A DNA stretch of 64,000 bases from Golubevia sp. BC0850 (Eukaryota > Basidiomycota > Exobasidiomycetes > Golubeviales > Golubeviaceae): positions 620,001-684,000 of the forward strand of contig JAAVVG010000007.1 in the NCBI GenBank assembly GCA_012976225.1. The letters run 5' to 3'. The notes below the pieces were generated by a model that made no database searches, was not told the DNA's origin, and worked only from the letters and a program-made list of their open reading frames with translations. This document shows, in pieces, positions 1 to 9,891 of the stretch. Numbering within the stretch: position 1 is the stretch's first letter; every line of letters starts with the position of its first letter. The position numbers and the translations under genes were made by a program.

Positions 1-169
1 GACATAGATCCAGAGATGTAAGAGCAGGGAGAATTGAAGTGACTACCTCCAACGGCGCTCTGTCCAGGATGGAAGGAGCAGAAGCTCATGTTCTGAGAAC
101 GATTGGATCTGATTCGAAGACAAATAGAGTGGGATTAGCAGAAAAGACTCCGTTTCTCACCTCTTCCAG

Positions 170-1112
170 AGTTAGAAACAATCGCAAGACCTTGAGCTAG
201 CTGGGCGGAAATTCTGATAACCCATTGAGACATATCCTCTTTCATCCGTGATTAAGTCTTTGCAAGTCTTCGTGACGAGATCAACATGATCAAGCAATTC
301 AGTCAAGACTTCTGTTCGGATACCACCCTCTTGATGTTTGAAGTGAATTCCAGCCGTTTGCAAGGCAGAACGTAGGACGGAACGGGGATTGGAAGGTAGT
401 GAATCATTGGATACAATGGCTAGAGGTTCCCATTCTAGACTGGCGGGTGGGAAGTATTGGGAAGAAGAGGTCAGCAAGAGACACCCTTCTGAATCATATT
501 CGCTTTCCTTTCCAACTGCATCTCTTATGAGAAGTTGTTTTTTACTTGCTATTCTCCGTCCCGTTCATCAACACAGTGATGTTTCCCGTGCAGCATTTCC
601 TCCTTCACTTCCTTCGCCATCAGGTTAACTCACATTCCAACAAGTCTGCGAGTGAAGAAGATGGCGTCTCCACTTCTCAGATTAACCTTTTCAGATACCT
701 CCATAAAGTCTTCATCATCCACAGCAGTTCTTGATCCCAGACCTTCCATCCCTTTCCGGCTCTTCCTATCGGTGTGCATCTGATATTTGTGCATTTGAAT
801 TCCAAAGTAGGGATAGATGCAGAGTGATTTGGATCAGAAGAAGGATTGAACTTTCCAATCTTCAAGATTCCAGAATTGGTTGAGATGGTTTAACTTGGGA
901 TAATGAAGGGAATGAAATTGTTTCCTTGGAGCTCTGATGGCCGGAAGCTCCTAGTGAATTTGAGAGTTGTAGAAGTCGGCAGAATGTATCGTCGAGCGGC
1001 TGGAGTGAGAATGAATGGGAGAGGGGAGAGAGAGGGAGAGAGTTGAGCTGGGCCTTTGAGTATAGATTCGAATCGGAGATGAGGCTCACCTCTGATTTCT
1101 GATCCCCCTGCA
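170..1112 (-). CDS. unrecognised multi-exon gene, partial model
   Basis: I do not recognise this product. On the minus strand, open segments are joined by plausible splice sites. An ATG near 1112 gives MQGDQKSE, followed by a GTGAGC donor. A second segment follows a CTCCAG acceptor near 1025. A third segment (about 477-555) is entered after an ATAG acceptor and reads on into the best-looking stretch, about 170-477, which contains EVLTELLDHVDLVTK. Near 160 it meets a GTGAG donor, so the gene probably continues past the left edge of the window. The segments carry no known motif. Exon borders between 560 and 1025 are unresolved because several frames are open there, so only the 170-555 coding stretch is reasonably supported. 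Confidence 0.35.
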
Positions 1113-1524
1113 TTTGACCTTGACTGTGGCCAGGATACGTTCAGGAACCACATCTCGAGAAACGAGAAAAGTAAGACAGGGGAGAAGAAGAAGAAACTCT
1201 CCAACTCCAACCAACACTTTCTGTTCTCGTGTCGCGTCTCAACATCTCAACGTGAAAGCCTTCAAAAGGTTCAGATCCCCGCCAAAATGTGTCTTTTTTG
1301 ATTTTGTTCATACTTTACTGGTTTGCGAGGAGCAATTCTCCCAACACTCTTTCGAGGTGCCCATGCGCTGCGCCGGGAAGAACAAGTCTCCCGAGGTGCT
1401 CCCTCATTCTCCCACCTCTGTTACTCTGTTGATCTGTGACTGACCTGGAATTCACCTACCTATATGTATACGTTTCAGACTGAGCAAACCGTGCTTTCGA
1501 TCCAATGTAAGTCAAGCTGCATGA

Positions 1525-1896
1525 ATGAAAGTGTCAACTACAAATAGAGATCGAGGATTTGGGAAAACTTTCGATTGGCCAATCGCTGCTGAGATCGCTT
1601 ATCCTAAAAGTTGCACAAATCTCGAAATTGATGGAAAAATCAATTCAGTCATGCTGACTGGTGGTTTAACTTCTGATAATGTAGGAGAAGCTATCAAAGC
1701 TTTGGCTCCTCCCTCGAATTCTAGTGGTGGAATCGCTTCAGCTCTATTGGCTGTGGATATCTCCTCGGGAGTGGAAAGTGAGAAAGGAAACAAGGATAAC
1801 TATAAGATCAGAGAGTTTGTTAGAAGAGCGAAGACCGCTTTGAATTGGATGATTCTTTTAAAAGATTTCAGTCGACACCTCCAAAACTTCACTTGA
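1525..1896 (+). pseudogene. TRP1: orphan C-terminal fragment of phosphoribosylanthranilate isomerase (TRP1 domain)
   Basis: The 123-residue open frame reads as the last half of a PRAI barrel: GFGKTFDWPIAAEIA at about residues 11-25, the glycine-rich VMLTGGLTSDNVGEAI near 43-58, and AVDISSGVE plus KIREFVRRAK at the end. These are the phosphate-binding part and last helices of the enzyme that isomerises phosphoribosylanthranilate in tryptophan synthesis. In most fungi PRAI is the last domain of the three-domain TRP1 protein. Nothing upstream on this strand encodes the first half of PRAI, the indole-glycerol-phosphate synthase or the glutamine amidotransferase. The N-terminal catalytic Cys and the Asp before the KTFDW segment are therefore absent. 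It is best read as a 5'-truncated relic or partial duplicate, although the frame has stayed open. A missed upstream exon is the alternative. Confidence 0.75.
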
Positions 1897-2229
1897 ATCC
1901 GTAAGATTCTCCTGCTTCACCTCCTTCGCTTACTTCCGTTCTACATTTTAGTATTCAACTTTTTTTATCTGGCCAAACCATTTATTCACTACGAACAAAA
2001 CCGAAATCGAAAGCTCTTTTCAGACCAAGACCACGCAGGCGTGGACAGTTTGTAGAAGCGACAGCGTCAGCTTAGACCGTTTCAATGAGAGAGCGGGAGA
2101 GAACTACGGAATGGGTGTTGTGTCCTTGAAAGGAATAGAAGTAGGATACAAAAAGAGGGTAGGAGTACATTCAACAGAGAGCTGGATCCTTCCGCGATAC
2201 ATCGATTTCACTTTTTCTACTGCAGAACT
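1897..2229. other. short intergenic stretch
   Basis: This lies between the 3' end of the PRAI fragment and the 3' end of a minus-strand gene. I see no gene or motif in it. Confidence 0.5.
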
Positions 2230-3490
2230 TCAAAACTTTTTCCGGCGAGAAGTTGTGAGAACTGTGTTTGGATCGAAAGTACTAATAGGCTTGCCAGAGA
2301 AACCGAAGATTGGCGTAGATGTGGGATAATGGGGAACAATCGGTGTCTTCGGTGCCGTCCTACGAGTCGTAGTTGGAAGTGCAGCCCGAGCAGATGAGAT
2401 GGAGGAATGAAGAGCCATCGTTTGAGTGGTCGGATGAGGTCGAAAAGTTCGAGCCGGAGTAGAGGTTGCTGGATTGAATAGTGGAGTTGAATGCTGGATA
2501 TTGGTTGGAGGAGTTGAGTGAAGGGAAGTCGATGCTTGAGCTTGAAAACCAGTCTGGATGGCTGGAGGAGGTGCATTTGCAGTTGAGACCGGCTGAGTGA
2601 AAATATCTGAACTCTCTAAAGCTGGACTTGAAGGCAGACGAGGTTCGGTTCCGTTGACGATTCCATTGACGTTCAAGCTGTCGATGCCTGTCGACTTGGG
2701 AGTTGGGTTGTACTCGCAAGCTTCGGCTTCGTTTCCGGTTGCATCGACGACTTGTCCTCCGTTTGAGCTCTGATCTTGTAATGCGACCTGGAATGATGGA
2801 TGAGTTGTCATCTTCTTCGGCTTTGACCTCCCTCAATCCCTCTGCCATTTCATCTGGATCCAGAGCCTCAGTGAGAAATTCGTATTGAGCATCTTTCTCT
2901 AACGAATATTCGGCGGTAGACGGCTTCTTACGGTCGACTTGATATTGTTGAGATTCACTGAGAGCCTGTTCTAGGGGCATGCCTACTGAATCAATGCGAG
3001 CCCAGCGAGGCAGGTCGGTGCCTTCTTGACGTTGACTCTCCCAGTAGGCGAGGAAGTTTCGTAGCTGTATGGGAAGCATCTGGAAGGCGTTGAGGAATTG
3101 GATTGGGGTACCATACTGTCCAGGCAAAACGGAATCGAGGATGTTGAAGATCTGTCCGATTGGCTTCTCCTGAAACTTGATGATCTTCTCGAAATAGATC
3201 AACATGCCTTGGGAGAGCTCTTGGCTGGGAAGAGGTAAAAATAAAGGGATATTCTTTGACAGAGGAGCATTCTTTTGCTTCTTTTCGTATGCGGTTATTC
3301 TGCTGAACAGCCGGCCTTTGTAGAGGTTCAATTTTCCGTTTAATAGAAGTAGGTTGTCTTTTCCTTTTATGATATTCTGTAGTCCAACTTGTATTTTGGA
3401 ATTGGCCTTCATGGCTAGGCAAAAAGCCGAGGCTTTGTCCTTGCGCTGGAATTTGATGACGTGTTTGATGTATTGAGCCTCAAGGACACT
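2230..3490 (-). CDS. unrecognised protein, long 3' exon
   Basis: A minus-strand exon appears to start after a pyrimidine-rich acceptor (TTCAAG) near 3490 and reads without a stop through SVLEAQYIKHVIKFQRKD and the segment LRNFLAYWESQRQEG to an acidic stretch ending near 2815. After that two frames compete. The same frame stays open to 2360 but becomes Arg/Ser-rich and unnatural. The next frame (2811 to 2230) gives a Ser/Thr/Pro-rich tail ending TTSRRKKF that looks far more like protein. I could not find a normal intron joining them. Either a short unusual intron or an assembly frameshift lies near 2800. I do not recognise the family. The tail suggests an intrinsically disordered nuclear or regulatory protein, but this is a guess. 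Confidence 0.45.
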
Positions 3491-4540
3491 TGAATTAGAG
3501 GGAAGTTCAAAGAAGGATGGAAGTCAGAATTTGTTCTGGGCCACCTAGGACTGACCAGAAGCTTCACTCAACACCTACTGATCACAGTGGATCTGAGAAG
3601 CCGGCCCTGAAACGAGAGCTTCTTTCATCTCGTTTGGATCCATCGCCACCAAAGCCCCACCTGGAACTGCCGCTACACCAGGTAGCGGGAGGCCCTGTGG
3701 AGGTCCAAGACAAGTGCTTCGATAATTGGGTGACTTGATAGGAATTCCGCATATCGTTGGCTTGTTGTAGTGCAACCTCTTTTGGAGGGAAGCTCCGGAG
3801 CTTGAGGGTAGAAGGCAGAATAGAAGACTGAAGGGAAGTAGAAAGCTGATAGATCGACCTGCAATCATTTCGAGCGTCGAGAAATGAAGAAACGAGAAGT
3901 GAAAGATTGAGTTCGAAAGTTGAAAAAGCGAAAGAAGTGCATCCTTGACCAGCAAGAGCGAAAGGAGAAGAAGGAAGGGGTTTTGGGGGGGGGGATGAAA
4001 TCACAGCGCCGAGTCTCTCTCATGGCCTTCAAGTTGAGAGAATCAAGAGGAAGTTTTACGCCCAAACTCGACTTGAAACGAGGTCCATATTGCATCTTGC
4101 TCGAGTTGGCGTAAAGGAAGCAGGGATGAGACACTCAGAGGACGCCACGATGTGGAATGGGCGTCAACCCGCTTCTACCAAGTGTCACATTCATGTTTTC
4201 ATACCTCTTGTAGAGCTTTGACCTTGAAGCTTTGTATTTTGTATCCCCATCATTCAGAGAGACTACGTGGACCTCTGAATGAGATGTCAGAACTTCTTCA
4301 AGAGAGACAGCTTTCTCAAGAGATAGCCGAGGAATGGACCAGGAGGTTCGTGAGCAAGAAGTGATGGGAAAAAATGTTGTCATTTGAAAGTGAGTGAATC
4401 TCTCGTCGATTTGTTTTTCTACACCACATTTCTCTGACTCTTCTTCATCCAATCCTTTCTCTCGATCTTTCCCGCAGCAAGGGGATCTTTGGATACAAAC
4501 GCTCTGCTGGAGGAACTGATCCAACTGAATCGAAGCCATG
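3491..4540 (-). CDS. possible upstream exons of the same unrecognised gene
   Basis: Minus-strand open segments continue upstream of the 3490 acceptor. One lies near 3575-3860 and contains KEVALQQANDMRNS. Another runs from an ATG at 4539 and begins MASIQLDQFLQQSVCIQ, then RLSLEKAVSLEEVLTSHSEV. They may be the first exons of the gene ending at 2230, but I could not trace a single unambiguous splice path. A run of ten G at about 3984-3993 is a likely place for a sequencing slip. The opposite strand is also partly open. Treat as tentative. Confidence 0.25.
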
Positions 4541-4802
4541 AATCTTGTGCCCTCCCTCCAGAATGAGATCTCCTACTTCCATCTTACCAAACTGAGCACG
4601 TGTTCAAAGATCGGAGAATGTAATTGAAAAGAGACTGAATACTAATACAAAGGAAGGGACTGGGTTGACTTTTGAGAAGAGCAATGGAGAGAGGGTTCAC
4701 AAAGCGGAAGAGACAAGAAATGAATGAAGGGTATAGCTTTGATGTAAATTGTTGAGAGAGAAAGAGAATTGAACTTTTCAAGACCTGGCCTTCCTCTGCC
4801 TA

Positions 4803-7800
4803 TTACGAGGTTCCACCTTTACCCCTTGAAATCTGGTGATTTCTTGCGTGTCTCGATTCTAGCGGTGACTCTACGCGGCGAGTTCTTCTTCCAGCGCTTC
4901 TTTCGCCTCTTTCCTGATTCTCCATTTCTTCTTCTGAACCTGATTCGGACTGAGGGCCTTCATCGAGGTCTTCGTCCGATCTATCCGACCTGTCCGATTC
5001 GTCTGAGTTACTGCGATCAGATTGAGATCGATCCGAGTCATCAGAGAAGTCTTGTCCATGATCCTTTGAAGGAGAGTGGATTCTTCGGCGTGGTTGAGTT
5101 GAAGCGTCTCGTCTTGAACGTTGATCTTCAGATTGTCCGTCTCTTGAGCCGTAGTCTTCAACTGAAGGTTCCCTTCTCCTGTTTGACGTCTTTCCTTTTC
5201 GCTGCTTGGAAGAGCCACTCGCTCTGAAGTCTCCCTCGGAGCGAGAGAGCCCCTTCCCTCCACCTCTATCGTCTCTGTCTCGCTCCTCTTCTCTGCCTCT
5301 TTTCCTTCCTCCTCCTTCCCCGGATCTTCGACGAGCACCATAATCGTCTCCAGCTCTACTCCTATCCCTGAATCCAGTTCTTCCTTTTCCGCTACCATTA
5401 ACCCTCGCTTCGACTCTCATCTCTTCGTTCTCCCGTCTAAGTCGATAATTCTCTGCCGACAATAGACGATTCTCTGCCCGAAGAGAGATGAGTTCCTGGA
5501 CTTCTTGAGCGTTCAGGTTGGCTGTAGAGATTGGCGTCTGATCTCTCTGCGATGCTCCTATCGTCTTGGATCCAGATGCTTTGGGAGTCATTTGGTGTTC
5601 GTCTTCGGTTGTGAATGTCCTTGCTTTCTTCGCTGATTTCGAGAGACTGAGGGAAGTCTCTCTTCGCTTCTGAGAACGCCTAGACTCTTCTCGGCTCTCC
5701 TTGTTTGGGTGGTACTCCTCCTCCTCGTCCGAAGCTTTTCTCTTCCGCCTACTCCTGGAAGTCGAGCTCTTGGTTCCTTTAGTTGGAGGCCTACCTCGAG
5801 GACGTATCGTGGCAGCTGCTGTAGCGGCTTGATTTGGATCTTCACCTCTTGCGATTGCTTCTTGAACTGCTTTCTCGACCTTTGCTTGGATACGCTCTTT
5901 CTTCTTGCTGTCCCTGTAAGCTTTGGCAGCAGCCTTGTTGGCCTCCTTTTTTGCTTCTAGATCACTCGCATTCTTCTTGGATTTCTTCGGCCGCTTTTGA
6001 GAAGCGCCACCTTCGACGTTGGGAGCTGGAGGAAAGAGGGGACTTGAAGCTTTGGCCTTGCCTTTGGAACTGGGCTGGGAGTTCTCTCCAGATTGATTGG
6101 TGGCTGGAGCTTGATTGGTGTAGAGGTTGACTGAATTCTGATTCGAGGTGGATTGGTATTGAAGGCTGGTATCCTTTCCTGGGATTAGAGTTCCGTAGTT
6201 GAGAGACCCAGATCCACTGTTGAGGTTGTTAGATTGGTTGAATGGACCTGAATTTGAATCTCGGACGTTTCCGAACATGTCAGAGATAGGTGACATGGCT
6301 CTTGTTAGCGTCATCTGCTGCTGCTGCTGCTGCTGCTTCGCAGCTCTCCTTGGGCTCTCTCTGAGCCTTGGACTTTGGTAGACACCTGATCCTCCAAAGG
6401 CATCTCCACCTAGCCTAGGTGTGTTGGCACTGACTGCTCCCTCTGTAGGTGTGTTCCCGAGGTGCTGCTGCAGAGCTTGGTTCCAGGCGTCAGGCAAGGG
6501 CCCGCTTCCGTCTCCTCCCATCAGGTCGAATTCCGGCAGGAAGTCTGGATCGTCTTCTTCGTCCTCAGCAGGGAAGTTGTGCTCCAGAAAGGAGAACCAG
6601 GTTGAATCGGAGATGTTGTTGGACTCTTGGTTGAGCTGGTTTCCATTTCCGTTTAGACCAGAGGTCAAGCTCATGTCTTCAGGATGATAGGCTGAAGTGA
6701 ATCCCGTCGAATCACCAGAAGGTCCAGAGAATGAGAAGGCTGGAGCGCTAGGACCCGTCGTGAAGGGAGCTGAGTGGCTTGATACGTTTCCAGCGGTTTG
6801 AGATTGGAATTGTTGTTGCTGGGCTTGCTGAGCCATGAGCGTTTGAAGGAGATCCGTGAGCTGCTGCTCACTCGGCTGATCGCTCTGACTGAGATGAGGA
6901 GGAAGCTGAGCTTTGAGTTTGGCGATGATCTTGTGGATCAGAGGCTGGAGGAAGGAGAGATAGATAGATGTATGCGATCAGCAAGAGACTCAAGGGCCAC
7001 GGGGATTCGTCGTTTGCAAAGCATAGCTCAGCCAGATAGGTCATCGAAGATTCAGAAGAGATTCCCAAAGCTTTGCTCGAATACAAGCGCTTGTTCAATT
7101 GAGAGAGACTCCAGTTGCTCTCTGACCCTCCCGCACCTATCTCAACCTCTAGCCCATTAGATGACTCAATTGACCATTCCCTTCCTAACTGAAATCAAAG
7201 AACTCACCAAAAGATCCTGATCTGTATTGCTCTGCATAGTCCCATCCCCATTCGAGCTACTAGGCATCCCGTTTCCATCTGAAGCTGAGCTGTTTGGATT
7301 CGAGCTTCCCAAGAAGTGGGTGAGAAGTTGAATGGCGCTTCCCACGTAGTTACTAGAAGTGTTCGGAGTCATAGCAGTGTTTCCAGGCGTACTTGCAGCA
7401 GGGCTTGGAGCTACTGGATTGATTGGAGTGGTGGCCAAAGCTTCATTGTTGGAGGTGGAAGGACGGGAGCCATTCCTGTTGGAGCTAGTGACACCGCGTT
7501 GATTCCTGGAGGTAGACATTGTTGATGAAGCATTCAAACCAAATCCTGCTAGAGCATATACGTCCAGTTGATCCAGGTTGAAGGGCGAGGAGACAGGTTC
7601 CTCTTCTCTTGGGGAAGACTCATCATCCTCATCTTCTGATTCATCTTCCTCCTCTTCATCATCCTGATCTTCCTCCTCCTCATCATACACGTTTCTCAGC
7701 TCGTCTATCCCCTCTTGCATCGAGTTGGATCGCGTAGGCGTATCGTTGGGTCGCGATGCTCTTGAAGTAATTGGAGGAGGAAGAGGAGGAGGAGCTTGAA

Positions 7801-7909
7801 GATTGAAGTTGCTGGGAGAAAGGGCGTTTGAAGTGAGCCATTGGTTTGGATCGTCATTGAAGTGTGAATTGGAAGGAGCTTTCATTGAAGACAGGGTAGA
7901 AGCTGCCAT
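4803..7909 (-). CDS. large Gln/Ser-rich nuclear protein with coiled coil and AT-hook-like motif
   Basis: There are two exons, 7208-7909 and 4803-6944, joined by a 263-nt GT-AG intron (GTGAGT donor, CTCCAG acceptor, phase 0), giving about 947 aa. The N-terminal exon holds a Ser/Thr/Pro-rich region and an Asp/Glu tract (about 75-100). After the junction comes a short helical stretch, IIAKLKAQLPPHLSQ, then Gln-rich sequence with a run of seven Gln. A basic block, KKEANKAAAKAYRDSKKKER, precedes an AT-hook-like RPRGRPPTKG. A heptad-like coiled coil follows with ISLRAENRLLSAENYRLRRE, then a long Arg/Asp/Ser-rich tail. The basic block plus leucine-zipper-like helix recalls bZIP factors, but the two are about 120 residues apart, so it is not a canonical bZIP. 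A chromatin or transcription role is inferred from composition only. Confidence 0.7.
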
Positions 7910-8270
7910 TGAGAATAGAGGAAGATGTGATGTTTAGTACTGCTTGCTTCCCTCAGAGGGTGAGCGAAACAGGAAGCTCTTCTGCTTCTGATCTGAATGG
8001 AGTTGATTGGATTGCTGGGCGTTCAATTGCTATCTGGATGATGGAAGTGCATCGAAGGCAGAATGTGAAGAAAGACTAAAGGGACGTACGTGTCTTGCCT
8101 TCCACAAGTAAAGAAGAGGCTTTGACTCGTGACGCGCTGTCCACCCCTTGTCCTTTTGTTTTCTCCCCTATGTATAAATGGCAAGCAAGAGATGGTATGA
8201 GAAATGAAAGGATCAAACACATTGGAAAAAGCTTCATATTACATAAAACACAAAAGAAACTCCAATCCAA
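7910..8270. other. intergenic, upstream of the Gln-rich protein gene
   Basis: This should hold the promoter of the gene starting at 7909 and the 3' flank of the gene ending near 8271, both on the minus strand. I see no convincing element. Confidence 0.4.
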
Positions 8271-9490
8271 CTAGCATCTCAAACAGGGCGCTATCATCGA
8301 GTAGACGTCGGCGAGCATCATGAGAGGAAGCCCAATAAGGAATTGGTACCAATTAATCACGAGCAAAAACATGAACACAGAAGCGACCAGATCAGTAGAC
8401 CAGTCCAAAGAGCCCCAGAGAAACCTCTTCATCCCAATCTTAAAACCTCCTGACAGCTCTCGAGAGGCTCTGTCTCTCATGGACTCTCAGCTTCGAAAGG
8501 GATGACTTCTTAAGTTTCTCCAGTTCCGCCTCTCTTTTTCTCAGAGAGTTTTCGATCGGAGCTTGCTTGAAGGTTCTAATCAGGCTCTCGAGACGAGAGA
8601 AGAGGCTAAGGTTTGAATGGATTCCCAAGGTGCCAACTAGAGGACCACAAGTGATCGGAGAGTTCCTCAGAAGATGAGAGCTCGAAAGCTCGGGAGCGAC
8701 AGGCCTCATTGAAGAGGGTTGTTTGAAGGTTCCAATCTTTGTAGTGACACCGGTCCCAGGGAGAGACCGATTGTTGATGAAGAAACCTGTATCCAGACCC
8801 TTTGCTGTTGATATTTGAAGACAAATCCTAAATTTGACTGAGGCTTTGAGTGGAGAGCCTTGATTTGACTTCAAAGTAGAAGAAACGTCGAATTTTGGAA
8901 GTGTCGACGAACCGCGATTTCCTTCCGACTTGACATCTTTCTGCCTCCAACTTTGCTCCGGTAAGAATTGATCCCATTTTTGTACCTTCTCCTTCCCTGT
9001 TCGAGGTTGGTTGCGACCACGTAACTCAGGGATGAAATCGACGCCAGTCGACTAGGGTTGGAGTTCGGTCTCCACGAGCGTCGCTGGACAGGTCTGAAAG
9101 TTTTGGATCCTTGTAGAGCTGATAGATGTGATGTTGGATCCTAACCCCACCCTGGAGTGAGAGACGACTTGTCTCAGAAGCGTTGAAGTTGACATGGGAG
9201 ATGACTGCGAGACAGGTGAGAGAGATGAAGAAATGAGTCGAGAATACTCGTTTTCTGTCACCTCTTATAGCTTGAATGAAAATCAGAATCTGATCTCTTT
9301 CTGCATGAGTCTCCTCCATTTCGAGTGCGAAGAGGTTTTGATGGCGATGATCGAAGGAAGAGAACAAAGGCAAACAAGGGGGGGGGAGGACACGGCGATC
9401 TCTGGACGAAGAAACCTCTCGAAAAGCGCATCTTGAGAAAAAATTGTGAAACAAAGAACAGAGTCCAAAAATTGTGAGGGACATTATCAC
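8271..9490 (-). CDS. unrecognised gene, possible C-terminal membrane segment
   Basis: A minus-strand frame is open from just after a CCCTAG acceptor near 9050 to a stop at 8440. It reads DFIPELRGRNQPRTGKEK, WDQFLPEQSWRQKDVK and a charged helix KREAELEKLKKSSLSKL. A second frame starting at an ATG at 8480 overlaps its end and encodes one clear hydrophobic stretch, LVASVFMFLLVINWYQFLIG, then LPLMMLADVYSM before a stop at 8271. A membrane-anchored C terminus would need a frame change near 8450, and I found no normal intron for it. Upstream exons probably lie between 9100 and 9490. The family is not recognised and the model is uncertain. Confidence 0.35.
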
Positions 9491-9891
9491 AACTGCTCCG
9501 CGAAGATTGAACTTCAGGCTGCAGAGAGCTGGAGGAGAGAGCCGTACCTCACTCTGAGCTCAACTCTGCTCTTACACGAAACGAAGTGTTTGATTCTACC
9601 TCTCACAAACGTTCTCGCCAAAACCAATTGGAATGGCGACAGAGGAGTTTCCATCTTGATGTGAGGGAGTTGGCTATAGAAATGAGATCTGCTCGCTCTG
9701 CAGGGCGCTATAATCTCAATTCTCTTTGTCCTCAACACTCGTGTTCTTGAAGATCAGCTCTTTCTCTTTCCACTTTTCTGGATCAATTCATTAACAGAAT
9801 CTACAGCAAAGATCTTCTCAAGGCGCAAGATCAATCAAAGCTTAATCCAATCAATCAGATTTATCTTAACGAAACCACCACCCACACCTTT
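9491..9891. other. divergent intergenic region upstream of the eIF4E-like gene
   Basis: About 400 nt lie between the uncertain minus-strand gene and the ATG at 9892. The last 120 nt are A/C/T-rich (CTACAGCAAAG, TTAATCCAATCAATC), typical of a fungal 5' leader. No TATA box is obvious. Confidence 0.4.
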
